Part shown: one piece after another, positions 40,114-50,792 of the stretch
How positions within the stretch are numbered: position 1 is the first letter of the stretch
Layout: each line of letters starts with the position of its first letter
Assembly (NCBI RefSeq): GCF_004799495.1
Contig: NZ_SSMY01000002.1
Location: 186,001-250,000, forward strand
DNA: 64,000 nt
Direction of reading: 5' to 3'
Origin: Sphingomonas sp.
GTDB taxonomy: Bacteria; Pseudomonadota; Alphaproteobacteria; Sphingomonadales; Sphingomonadaceae
Translations under genes and position numbers: made by a program
Notes under the pieces: generated by a model
Seen by the model: only the letters and a program-made list of their open reading frames with translations
Told to the model about the DNA's origin: nothing
The model's database searches: none

Positions 40114-40706
40114 TGGCCAAGCTGCTCGACGACGCCGCGCTCGACACGATCTTCCGTACCGCGCGCACCGCCAACGGCTATAACGGCGACCCGGTCACCG
40201 AGGCCGATATCCGCGCGATCTACGATCTGGTGAAGATGGGGCCGACCTCCGCCAATCAGCAGTCGGGGCGCTTCGTCTGGCTGCTGAGTGCGGAGGGCAA
40301 GGAGAAGCTCGCCGCCGCGTCGAGCGGAACCAACGGCGCCAAGATCCGCGCCGCGCCCGCCGCGGTCGTGATCGGCTATGACCTCGCCTTCAACGAGCAT
40401 CTCCCCTGGCTCTTTCCGCACGCGCCGACCGCTAAGGACTGGTTTCCCGACGAAGCGGTCCGGTTCGACCACGCGTTCCGGAATTCGTCGTTACAGGGTG
40501 CCTATTTCATCATCGCGGCACGCGCGCTCGGGTTCGATGTCGGACCAATGTCGGGGTTCGATCACGACAAGGTCGATGCGGCGTTCTTCGCCGATCAGCC
40601 CAATGTGAAGTCGAACTTCATCGCGACGCTCGGCCATGCCGATCCGTCGACGATCTTCGAACGTCTGCCGCGGCCCGAGTTCGAACAGTTCAACACTGTT
40701 GCCTAA
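40113..40706 (+). CDS. Malonic semialdehyde reductase RutE-type nitroreductase
   Basis: FRTARTANGYNGDPVTEADIRAIYDLVKMGPTSANQQSGRFVWL...GPMSGFDHDKVDAAFF. Confidence 0.88.
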   Translation: MAKLLDDAALDTIFRTARTANGYNGDPVTEADIRAIYDLVKMGPTSANQQSGRFVWLLSAEGKEKLAAASSGTNGAKIRAAPAAVVIGYDLAFNEHLPWLFPHAPTAKDWFPDEAVRFDHAFRNSSLQGAYFIIAARALGFDVGPMSGFDHDKVDAAFFADQPNVKSNFIATLGHADPSTIFERLPRPEFEQFNTVA

Positions 40707-40710
40707 AGCC

Positions 40711-40773
40711 GTCACCCCAGCGAAAGCCAGGGTCTCGATATAACTGGGAGACCCCAGCTTCCGCTGGGGTGAC
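40711..40773. repeat. REP-like imperfect palindrome reaching the tsaB 5' end
   Basis: GTCACCCCAGCGAAAGCCAGGGTCTC (40711-40736) versus GAGACCCCAGCTTCCGCTGGGGTGAC (40748-40773). Confidence 0.85.
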
Positions 40774-40779
40774 GTAAAG

Positions 40780-41394
40780 ATCGCCCGCACGCTCGTCATC
40801 GAAACCGCCACCGCCGCGTGCTCGGTCGCGCTGATCGAGGACGGCCGCGTGGTGGCGGGGCGCCACGAGGTGGTCGGCCGGGGGCACGCCGAGCGGCTAG
40901 TGCCGATGATCGCCGACCTGCCCGACGGCGGGCGCGCCGACGCGATCCTGGTCGATGTCGGGCCGGGCAGCTTCACCGGCATCCGCGTCGGGATCGCGGC
41001 GGCGCGCGGACTGGGGCTCGGTTGGGGCGTGCCGGTTCACGGCTATTCATCGCTCCCGCTGATCGCCGCGGCCGCATTCGCTGCCGACCCGGCGCCCGAC
41101 CGGCTTGCGGTCGTGCTGGAGGGTGGGCATGGCGAGGTGTTCATGCAACCCTTCGCCGCCGACCCGTTCGCCGCCACCACCGATCTCGCCTCCTTGGCGC
41201 CCGCCGAGGCGTTGGCGCGTCTCGATAGCGCGCGAGCCGTCGGGAACGGCGTGCGCTTTCTCGATATGCCCGGCGCGATCGACACCTTACCTAACGCCGC
41301 CGACGCGATCCTGCTCGCGCCCGCTTTCACCGCCCTGCCCCCGCGCCCGATCTATGGCCGCGCGCCCGACGCCAAGCCGATGGCGCCCAAATGA
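40780..41394 (+). CDS. tsaB: tRNA threonylcarbamoyladenosine biosynthesis protein TsaB (start uncertain)
   Basis: IARTLVIETATAACSVALIEDGR...ILVDVGPGSFTGIRVGIAAARGLGL; no ATG/GTG/TTG start upstream of the conserved N-terminus in this frame. Confidence 0.88.
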   Translation: MARTLVIETATAACSVALIEDGRVVAGRHEVVGRGHAERLVPMIADLPDGGRADAILVDVGPGSFTGIRVGIAAARGLGLGWGVPVHGYSSLPLIAAAAFAADPAPDRLAVVLEGGHGEVFMQPFAADPFAATTDLASLAPAEALARLDSARAVGNGVRFLDMPGAIDTLPNAADAILLAPAFTALPPRPIYGRAPDAKPMAPK

Positions 41395-41861
41395 GCACCG
41401 CCGCGATCGACCTGCGCGAAGGCGACGTCCGCGATCTCGACCGCGTCGACCGGCTGATGGCCGAGGCGTTCGACCCGCGCTGGGGCGAAGCGTGGACGCG
41501 CAACCAGGTGATCGGCATCCTGTCGGTTCCCGGCGTGTGGCTGACCATCGCCGAGTTGAACGGCCGCGCGGTCGGATTTGCGCTGGTGCGCGGCGTGCTC
41601 GACGAAGCCGAATTGCTGTTGCTCGCGGTGATTCCCAATGCGAGACGAAAAGGCGTTGGCGCCGCCTTATTGCGGTCGGTGGTGACGGATTGCGCGATGC
41701 GGGGCATCGCGTCGCTGCATCTGGAGGTGCGCGACGGCAACGAAGCGATTAAATTGTACAGAAATTCGGGGTTTAGCAAGGTCGGCGAGCGGCGCGATTA
41801 TTATCGCGGTCCCAACGGGCAAAGTTACGCGGCGCTAACCCTCCGCCGTCCGACCCGATAA
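41391..41861 (+). CDS. rimI: Ribosomal-protein-alanine N-acetyltransferase (RimI-like)
   Basis: GNAT motif ELLLLAVIPNARRKGVGAALLRSVV, LEVRDGNEAIKLYRNSGF; follows tsaB. Confidence 0.9.
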   Translation: MSTAAIDLREGDVRDLDRVDRLMAEAFDPRWGEAWTRNQVIGILSVPGVWLTIAELNGRAVGFALVRGVLDEAELLLLAVIPNARRKGVGAALLRSVVTDCAMRGIASLHLEVRDGNEAIKLYRNSGFSKVGERRDYYRGPNGQSYAALTLRRPTR

Positions 41862-41954
41862 CACCGTCGCATTGATCTTGCGCAGGGCGCGCTGAACGCT
41901 CAAAGCGTTCGGTGGGGAGTTACTAAATTGCGTATCGAGTAAGAAGGGAAGACA

Positions 41955-42371
41955 ATGGACGAAATCACCGAAATGCAGGAAACGCTGGTCACGTTGACCG
42001 CCGACATCGCCGCCGAATATCTGGGTAACAACAACGTCGCCGTGTCCGACATCGAACTCGTCATCCAGAACATCTATCGCGGCCTGTCGAAGCTCAACCC
42101 AGCCGCCCCGCCGCCCGCGCCCAAGCAGGAACCCGCCGTGTCGGTTCGCGCGTCGATCAAGCCCGACTATGTCGTGTGCCTGGAAGACGGCAAGAAGCTC
42201 AAGATGCTCAAGCGGCACCTGATGACGCACTATCAGATGACCCCGGACCAGTATCGCGCCAAGTGGAATCTGCCGGCCGATTATCCCATGGTCGCGCCAA
42301 ACTATGCCGAACAGCGCCGCACGCTGGCGAAGAAGATCGGTCTGGGCACGAAGCGCCGCAAGACCAAATAA
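41955..42371 (+). CDS. mucR: MucR/Ros family transcriptional regulator
   Basis: KPDYVVCLEDGKKLKMLKRHLMTHYQMTPDQYRAKWNLPADYPMVAPNYAEQRRTLAKKIGLG. Confidence 0.95.
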   Translation: MDEITEMQETLVTLTADIAAEYLGNNNVAVSDIELVIQNIYRGLSKLNPAAPPPAPKQEPAVSVRASIKPDYVVCLEDGKKLKMLKRHLMTHYQMTPDQYRAKWNLPADYPMVAPNYAEQRRTLAKKIGLGTKRRKTK

Positions 42372-42395
42372 CCGAACCGGTTCCGGCCGAACGAC

Positions 42396-42430
42396 AGCCC
42401 CGCGGCGCGCAAGCGCTCGCGGGGCTTGTT
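42396..42430 (+). terminator. Putative terminator after mucR
   Basis: AGCCCCGCG ... CGCGGGGCT followed by TGTT. Confidence 0.5.
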
Positions 42431-42445
42431 GCGAGCGACTCTCGC
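42429..42445. promoter_or_regulatory. Candidate Fur box in front of fur
   Basis: TTGCGA-N5-TCTCGC; same TTGCGA-N5-TCTC core and spacing as in the suf promoter region. Confidence 0.4.
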
Positions 42446-42481
42446 CTTTCGCAATAACGTGAATGCGCCTATATCGGTCGC

Positions 42482-42904
42482 ATGGCGCGCAAGATCGATC
42501 TCGAAGCTCTCTGCAACGAAAAGGGGCTGCGCATTACCGAGCAACGGCGCGTGATCGCGCGCGTGCTGAGCGAGGCCGAGGACCATCCCGACGTCGAGAA
42601 GGTCTATGAGCGCGCATCGCAGATCGACCCCGGCATTTCGATCGCGACGGTGTACCGCACGGTGCGGCTGTTCGAAGAAGCGGGTATCCTCGACCGCCAC
42701 GATTTCGGCGACGGCCGCGCGCGCTACGAGCCCGCGCCCGAATCGCACCACGATCACCTGATCGACATCGAGACCGGCAAGGTCACCGAGTTCGTCGACC
42801 CCGAGCTCGAACAGCTCCAGAAACAGATCGCCGAGAAGCTTGGCTTCCGCCTCGTCGACCATCGCATGGAGCTGTACGGCGTCAGCCTGGAGCGCAAGGG
42901 CTGA
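42482..42904 (+). CDS. fur: Ferric uptake regulator family protein
   Basis: GLRITEQRRVIARVLSEAEDHPDVEKVYERASQIDPGISIATVYRTVRLFEEAG; ESHHDHLIDIETGKV. Confidence 0.93.
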   Translation: MARKIDLEALCNEKGLRITEQRRVIARVLSEAEDHPDVEKVYERASQIDPGISIATVYRTVRLFEEAGILDRHDFGDGRARYEPAPESHHDHLIDIETGKVTEFVDPELEQLQKQIAEKLGFRLVDHRMELYGVSLERKG

Positions 42905-42993
42905 GTCCCGACCGACGCGCTGCCGCTGCCGCCGGCAATCCGCCACCGATCGACGCACTCGGCTGGCTCCGCATCCTGCTTCGCGCAGGCGGC

Positions 42994-43770
42994 TTGCTTC
43001 TCGCGCTCTTCGTCACCGTGCCGCTCCACTATCTGTGGCGACTGTTCCGGCTCGGCTCCCCCTGGCCGCGCATCTTCCTCGGCTGGGGCGCGCGGATCGC
43101 GGGCGCGCGGGTCAGCCGCGTCGGCGTGCCGCTGAAGCGCGATGTCTTCTATATTTCCAACCATCTCAGCTGGATCGATATCCTCGCGCTTGCTGGGCAA
43201 AGCGGCACCGCGTTCGTCGCCAAGGAAGAACTGCGCGGGGCACCGGTGGTCGGCTGGCTGTCGACGCTTAACCGCACGGTCTACGTCAAGCGCGAGAACC
43301 GGATGGGCGTCGCCGAGCAGATCAACGCGCTGCGCGACGCGCTGGCGGAGAATTGGTCGGTTACGGTCTTCCCGGAAGGGACGACGACCGACGGCCAGTC
43401 GCTGCTCCCGTTCAAGACGCCGATGCTGCGCGTGCTCGAGCCCCCGCCGCCGGGAGTGATGGTCCAGCCGGTGCTGCTCAATTACGGCAAGGTTGCCGAG
43501 GAAATTGGCTGGATCGGCGTCGAAAGCGGGATCGACAACGCCAAAAGATTGCTGTCACGGCGCGGCAGCTTCCGGCTCGAAGTCCATTTCCTCGACCCTT
43601 TTCGCCCAGAGGACTTTCCCGGCCGCAAGGCGATCGCCGCCGAAAGCCGCCGCCGGATCGAGGAAGCTTTGGTCGCCACGCTCGGCAAGCCGCTCCGTCC
43701 GTTTGCCTATGACGTCGCACCCGTGGCCTATGCCGCGCCCGAACGCGACGCTATAGCGCCCGGCCCATGA
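42994..43770 (+). CDS. 1-acyl-sn-glycerol-3-phosphate acyltransferase (start may be upstream)
   Basis: ISNHLSWIDILAL (NHxxxxD-like), VFPEGTTTDGQSLLPFK. Confidence 0.87.
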   Translation: MLLALFVTVPLHYLWRLFRLGSPWPRIFLGWGARIAGARVSRVGVPLKRDVFYISNHLSWIDILALAGQSGTAFVAKEELRGAPVVGWLSTLNRTVYVKRENRMGVAEQINALRDALAENWSVTVFPEGTTTDGQSLLPFKTPMLRVLEPPPPGVMVQPVLLNYGKVAEEIGWIGVESGIDNAKRLLSRRGSFRLEVHFLDPFRPEDFPGRKAIAAESRRRIEEALVATLGKPLRPFAYDVAPVAYAAPERDAIAPGP

Positions 43771-45092
43771 CTCGCGCTGCGCCCAAAACCTACCACGTCA
43801 AATCGTTCGGTTGCCAGATGAACGTCTATGACGGCGAGCGCATGGGCGAGTTGATGGCGGCGCAAGGTCTGACCGCGACCGATGACGCCAATGCCGCCGA
43901 CCTCGTCGTGCTCAACACCTGCCACATCCGCGAAAAGGCGACCGAGAAGGTCTATTCGGACATCGGGCGCCTCAGGAAGCACGGTACCGACCCGATGATC
44001 GCGGTCGCGGGATGCGTCGCGCAGGCCGAAGGACAAGAGATCGCGCACCGCGCCAAGGTCGACATCGTCGTCGGCCCGCAGGCCTATCACAATCTGCCCG
44101 ATCTGGTGGCGAAAGCGTCGCGCGGCGAGCTCGGGCTCGACACCGACATGCCGGTGCTGTCGAAGTTCGGCGCGCTTCCCGCGCGGCGGCGGGTCGGGCC
44201 GAGCGCGTTCCTGACGGTGCAGGAAGGCTGCGACAAGTTTTGCACCTATTGCGTCGTGCCGTATACGCGGGGGAGCGAGATCAGCCGGCCGTGGAACGCG
44301 CTGGTCGACGAGGCGAAGTCGCTGATCGACGCGGGCGCGAAGGAAATCACCCTGCTCGGCCAGAACGTCAACGCCTGGTCGGACGACCAGCGCGACCTCG
44401 GCGACCTGATCCGCGAGCTCGATCGCATCCCCGGCCTAGCGCGCATCCGCTACACGACCAGCCACCCCAACGACATGACGCAGGGCCTGATCGACGCACA
44501 CCGCGACGTCGAAAAGCTGATGCCATTCCTCCATCTCCCCGTGCAATCGGGCAACGACCGCGTCTTGAAGGCGATGAACCGCAGCCATTCGCGCGACTCC
44601 TACCTCCGCATTCTCGACCGCGTTCGCGCGGCGCGCCCCGATATCGCGCTGTCCGGCGATTTCATCGTCGGCTTCCCCGGCGAGACCGAGGCCGAATTCG
44701 CCGACACGCTGAGCCTGATCGACGCGGTCGGCTACAGCCTCGCATTCAGCTTCAAATACTCCCCCCGCCCCGGCACCCCGGCCGCGACCATGGACGGCCA
44801 GATCGCCCCCGACGTGATGGACGACCGCTTGCAACGCCTCCAAGCCGCGCTCAACCGCGACCAAGCCGCGTTCAACGCCGCCACCGTCGGACGGACGTGC
44901 GAGGTGCTGATCGAGCGCGCCGGCAAACTCCCCGGCCAAATGCTCGGCAAGAGCCCGTGGCTGCAATCGGTCCATTTGATCACCGAGGCCGAGGTCGGCG
45001 ATCTGGTCACGGTCGACATCGTCCAGGCCGGGCCGAATTCGGTGTCGGCGGTCGAACGCGTAGGCACACCGCGCGAGGCCGCTTTTGCCTGA
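43767..45092 (+). CDS. miaB: tRNA-2-methylthio-N6-dimethylallyladenosine synthase MiaB
   Basis: KSFGCQMNVYDGERMGELM, EGCDKFCTYCVVPYTRGSE (radical SAM), C-terminal TRAM-like region. Confidence 0.95.
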   Translation: MTRAAPKTYHVKSFGCQMNVYDGERMGELMAAQGLTATDDANAADLVVLNTCHIREKATEKVYSDIGRLRKHGTDPMIAVAGCVAQAEGQEIAHRAKVDIVVGPQAYHNLPDLVAKASRGELGLDTDMPVLSKFGALPARRRVGPSAFLTVQEGCDKFCTYCVVPYTRGSEISRPWNALVDEAKSLIDAGAKEITLLGQNVNAWSDDQRDLGDLIRELDRIPGLARIRYTTSHPNDMTQGLIDAHRDVEKLMPFLHLPVQSGNDRVLKAMNRSHSRDSYLRILDRVRAARPDIALSGDFIVGFPGETEAEFADTLSLIDAVGYSLAFSFKYSPRPGTPAATMDGQIAPDVMDDRLQRLQAALNRDQAAFNAATVGRTCEVLIERAGKLPGQMLGKSPWLQSVHLITEAEVGDLVTVDIVQAGPNSVSAVERVGTPREAAFA

Positions 45093-45666
45093 CAGCACCG
45101 GAGCCGACTTCCGCGACCGCGGCTATGCGGTCGTGCGCAACATCGTCGATGCCCAGCAATGCCGATTCGTCCGCGCCGCAATGGACGCGTCCGAACGCAC
45201 CGGGCGATTGCACCACGCGACCGCGGTCGTCCCGCAAGGCGCGCTGAACGAATATTCGCCAGTCGGGGCCGAGGCGCTACTGCTGCACTGCCGGCCGGCG
45301 TTCGAGGCGATCGCCGGGCGCGCTCTGCTCCCCGCCTACGGCTTCTGGCGGATTTACGGGAACGGCGCCGAATTGCGCCGCCACGTCGACCGCAACGCCT
45401 GCGAAGTCAGCGCATCACTGCCGATCTTCGCCGAACCCGCGGGCGAGGCATGGCCGATCCACGTCGCCGGGCTCGACGGCGCCGATGCCTCGGTCGCGCT
45501 CAGTCCGGGCGATGCGATCCTCTATCAAGGCTGCAACATCCCGCACTGGCGCGACGCCTTCCCCGGCGAGCGCCAGTATCAGGTGTTCCTCCACTACGTG
45601 TACGCCGACGGCGACAAGACCGCGTTCGCCTTCGACCGGCGCGACGGATTGCGCCTCCACGGCTGA
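45085..45666 (+). CDS. Putative 2OG-Fe(II) oxygenase coupled to miaB
   Basis: TTG start overlaps miaB stop; HVD (HxD) in LRRHVDRNACEVSASLPIF, distal H in CNIPHWRDAF, SPGDAILYQG. Confidence 0.62.
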   Translation: MPDSTGADFRDRGYAVVRNIVDAQQCRFVRAAMDASERTGRLHHATAVVPQGALNEYSPVGAEALLLHCRPAFEAIAGRALLPAYGFWRIYGNGAELRRHVDRNACEVSASLPIFAEPAGEAWPIHVAGLDGADASVALSPGDAILYQGCNIPHWRDAFPGERQYQVFLHYVYADGDKTAFAFDRRDGLRLHG

Positions 45667-45780
45667 TATGCGGCATCCGCGCAACGTTTGCGCGAAACCG
45701 CACGTTACCTCCAAAAGGCGCTGTCATCCCGGAGCGCGCTCTGCCATTCTCGCGACGGCCAAGCTAATCAAAGGAGCCGC

Positions 45781-46782
45781 ATGAGCCGCAAGCCTGTCCC
45801 CGCCCAATCCGGCGAACGCAGCCGGGTCGAGCTCAGCTTCGACAAGCCGCAACTGCTCGCGCAACTCTTCGGCCAGTACGACCAGCATCTGGTCGCGCTC
45901 GAACATCGGCTTGGCATCTACATCACCGCGCGCGGCAACAAGGTCGGGCTGGAAGGGTCGGCCGAACAAGTAGCGATGGGCCGCGATGTGCTCAACGACC
46001 TCTACAAGCGCATCCAGCGCGGCGAGGATGTCGACACCGGGCTGGTCGACGCGTCGATCGCGATGGCGTCCGAGCCGGTGCTCGACGGGATCATCAGCGC
46101 GGAAGCGCGCGGCGACGCGCCGCCGATCATGATCCGCACGCGCAAGAAGACGATCGTCCCGCGCACGCCCGCGCAGGCGCATTACATGCGCGAGCTGACC
46201 AGGAACGAGATGATCTTCGCGCTCGGCCCGGCGGGCACGGGCAAGACGTACATCGCGGTCGCGCAGGCGGTGTCGCAGCTTATCACCGGGAGCGTGCAGC
46301 GGCTGATCCTGTCGCGCCCCGCGGTCGAGGCGGGCGAGAAGCTCGGCTTCCTGCCGGGCGACATGAAGGAGAAGGTCGATCCCTACCTTCGCCCCTTGTA
46401 CGACGCACTCAACGATTGCCTCCCCGCCGAACAGGTCGAGCGGCGGATCATGTCGGGCGAGATCGAGATCGCGCCGATCGCGTTCATGCGCGGGCGCACG
46501 CTGTCGGACGCCTTCATCATCCTCGACGAAGCGCAGAATACCACGCCGGCGCAGATGAAGATGTTCCTGACGCGTTTCGGCGAGAATAGCCGGATGGTGA
46601 TCTGCGGCGACCCGCACCAGACCGACCTGCCCGGCGGCGTCGCGGCATCGGGCGTGGCGGATGCGACCAGCCGGCTCGAAGGGATCGAGGGCATTTCGAT
46701 GTGCCGCTTCGGCGCCGGCGACGTCGTGCGCCACCCGATCGTCGGGCGGATCGTCGAGGCGTATGAGGGAACGGGCATCTGA
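45781..46782 (+). CDS. phoH: PhoH family ATPase
   Basis: FALGPAGTGKTYIAVAQAV Walker A, IILDEAQNTTPAQMKMFLTRFGENSRMVICGDPHQTDLP. Confidence 0.94.
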   Translation: MSRKPVPAQSGERSRVELSFDKPQLLAQLFGQYDQHLVALEHRLGIYITARGNKVGLEGSAEQVAMGRDVLNDLYKRIQRGEDVDTGLVDASIAMASEPVLDGIISAEARGDAPPIMIRTRKKTIVPRTPAQAHYMRELTRNEMIFALGPAGTGKTYIAVAQAVSQLITGSVQRLILSRPAVEAGEKLGFLPGDMKEKVDPYLRPLYDALNDCLPAEQVERRIMSGEIEIAPIAFMRGRTLSDAFIILDEAQNTTPAQMKMFLTRFGENSRMVICGDPHQTDLPGGVAASGVADATSRLEGIEGISMCRFGAGDVVRHPIVGRIVEAYEGTGI

Positions 46783-46805
46783 GCGAACGGATTGACGAAT
46801 TGGAC

Positions 46806-46988
46806 ATGGTCGAACTGACCAAGGCTGCGGGTCGCTGGCCAGCCGGCACGCAAGGAACGGTCGTGCTTGTACACAATGGCGGAGAAGCGTTCGAAGTCGA
46901 GATCAGCGGAACCGACTTCAACAATACGCCGATAGAAGATTCCCTCCTGACGCTATACCCAGACGCGGTGAAAAAAATCGATGCTTGA
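46806..46988 (+). CDS. DUF4926-like small protein
   Basis: MVELTKAAGRWPAGTQGTVVLVHNGGEAFEVEISGTDFNNTPIEDSLLTLYPDAVKKIDA. Confidence 0.65.
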   Translation: MVELTKAAGRWPAGTQGTVVLVHNGGEAFEVEISGTDFNNTPIEDSLLTLYPDAVKKIDA

Positions 46989-47490
46989 AATCGCTCTGTC
47001 GAGCGAGGCGCCGTGGCCGGAGCATGACTGGGAAGCCCTCGCCGCCCGTGCCGCGCGCGCCGCGATCGGGCTGACCCCGCACGGCGAATTGCTGACCAGC
47101 GCGGCCGCGATCGAGGTTTCGGTACGGCTGACCTCGGACGACGAGGTACATACGCTCAACCGCCAGTATCGTCACAAGGACAAGCCGACCAACGTCCTCA
47201 GCTTCCCGATGGTCCAGCCCGATCTGCTCGAAACCGTCACGCTCAACAGCGACGATGGCGAGGTGCTGCTCGGCGACATCGTCCTCGCCCATGGCGTATG
47301 CGAACGCGAGGCGGCGGAGCGCGGCATTACGCTCGAGGAGCACGCGACGCATTTGATCGTGCACGGCACGCTGCATCTGCTAGGCTATGACCATATCGAT
47401 GACCGCGAGGCCGAAGCGATGGAGGCGATCGAAACCGAAGCGCTCGGCCAGCTCGGCATCGCCGACCCGTATCTGATCGACGAGGACTGA
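46981..47490 (+). CDS. ybeY: rRNA maturation endoribonuclease YbeY
   Basis: LNRQYRHKDKPTNVLSFP and THLIVHGTLHLLGYDHIDDREAEAMEAIE. Confidence 0.95.
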   Translation: MLEIALSSEAPWPEHDWEALAARAARAAIGLTPHGELLTSAAAIEVSVRLTSDDEVHTLNRQYRHKDKPTNVLSFPMVQPDLLETVTLNSDDGEVLLGDIVLAHGVCEREAAERGITLEEHATHLIVHGTLHLLGYDHIDDREAEAMEAIETEALGQLGIADPYLIDED

Positions 47491-47500
47491 CGAACCGACC

Positions 47501-48391
47501 ATGCCCGAGGGCCAAAGTACCGACGCCGGCGACAGTATCTGGCGCAAGCTGAAATCGACCATCTTCGGCGAGGAAGCGAGCTTGCGCGACCAGCTCGAGG
47601 ACGTGATCGAGCGCCACGAGGACGACCCTGCCCCCGATGCCGCCGGCGACCTGACCCCGCTCGAGCGCCAGATGGTCAAGAACCTGCTCCATTTCGGCGA
47701 GCGCGACGCGGGCGAGGTCGGCGTGCCGCGCGCCGACATGATCGCGGTCGAGGAAAAGACCAGCTTCGCCGAGCTGGTGAAGCAATTCGCCGAGGCCGGG
47801 CACAGCCGCATGCCGGTCTATCGCGGCAGCCTCGACGAAGTGATCGGCATGATCCACCTCAAGGACGTGTTCGCGATCCTGGCGAGCGACACCCCGCCGC
47901 CCGAGAGCATCGGTATCCTGGTGCGCGAGCCGCTCTACGTCCCGATGGCGATGGGCGCGCTCGACCTGCTCGCGGAGATGCGGTCGAAGCGCGTGCACCT
48001 AGCGATCGTTCTGGACGAATATTCGGGGACCGAAGGACTCGTCACGATCGAGGACCTGATCGAAGAAATCACCGGCGACATCGAGGACGAGCATGACGAA
48101 GCGCCCGAGGCGTTGCTCGTGCCCCTCGACGGCGGCGCGTGGGATGCCGATGCCCGGGTCGAGCTGGAGGATGTCGCGGAGACGGTCGACAAGCGCCTGG
48201 GCGAGCATGACGAGGATGTCGACACGCTCGGCGGGCTCGCCGCGGTGATCGCGGGGCGCGTACCGGCGAAGGGCGAGTGCCTGGCGACGCCATCGGGCTG
48301 GACGCTCGAAATCCTCGCGTCGGATGCGCGGCGGGTCGAACGGCTCCGGCTGCACCCGCCCAAGCCGGTGCGCGAAGGGGTCGATGCGTAA
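47501..48391 (+). CDS. corC: CorC/HlyC-type CBS-domain protein
   Basis: VPRADMIAVEEKTSFAELVKQFAEAGHSRMPVYRGSLDEVIGMIHLKDV, LAIVLDEYSGTEGLVTIEDLIEEITGDIEDEHD. Confidence 0.92.
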   Translation: MPEGQSTDAGDSIWRKLKSTIFGEEASLRDQLEDVIERHEDDPAPDAAGDLTPLERQMVKNLLHFGERDAGEVGVPRADMIAVEEKTSFAELVKQFAEAGHSRMPVYRGSLDEVIGMIHLKDVFAILASDTPPPESIGILVREPLYVPMAMGALDLLAEMRSKRVHLAIVLDEYSGTEGLVTIEDLIEEITGDIEDEHDEAPEALLVPLDGGAWDADARVELEDVAETVDKRLGEHDEDVDTLGGLAAVIAGRVPAKGECLATPSGWTLEILASDARRVERLRLHPPKPVREGVDA

Positions 48392-48464
48392 TCGATTTTC
48401 TCGCTCAGCGAGATTGGATTAACTCATCGGCTAAATCTATTGCCGTGTCGTCCTCGCCCGCTAG

Positions 48465-50675
<2,211 letters not shown>

Positions 50676-50792
50676 TCGATAGCGATCGCAAAGAAAGAGC
50701 CGCCGGTGTTCCGCACCGGCGGTTCTTTTGCGTTCGGGGATGCGTGATGGGATAACATTGCCCCTGTCGCCCGCCCCGACTATCCTGCCGCG

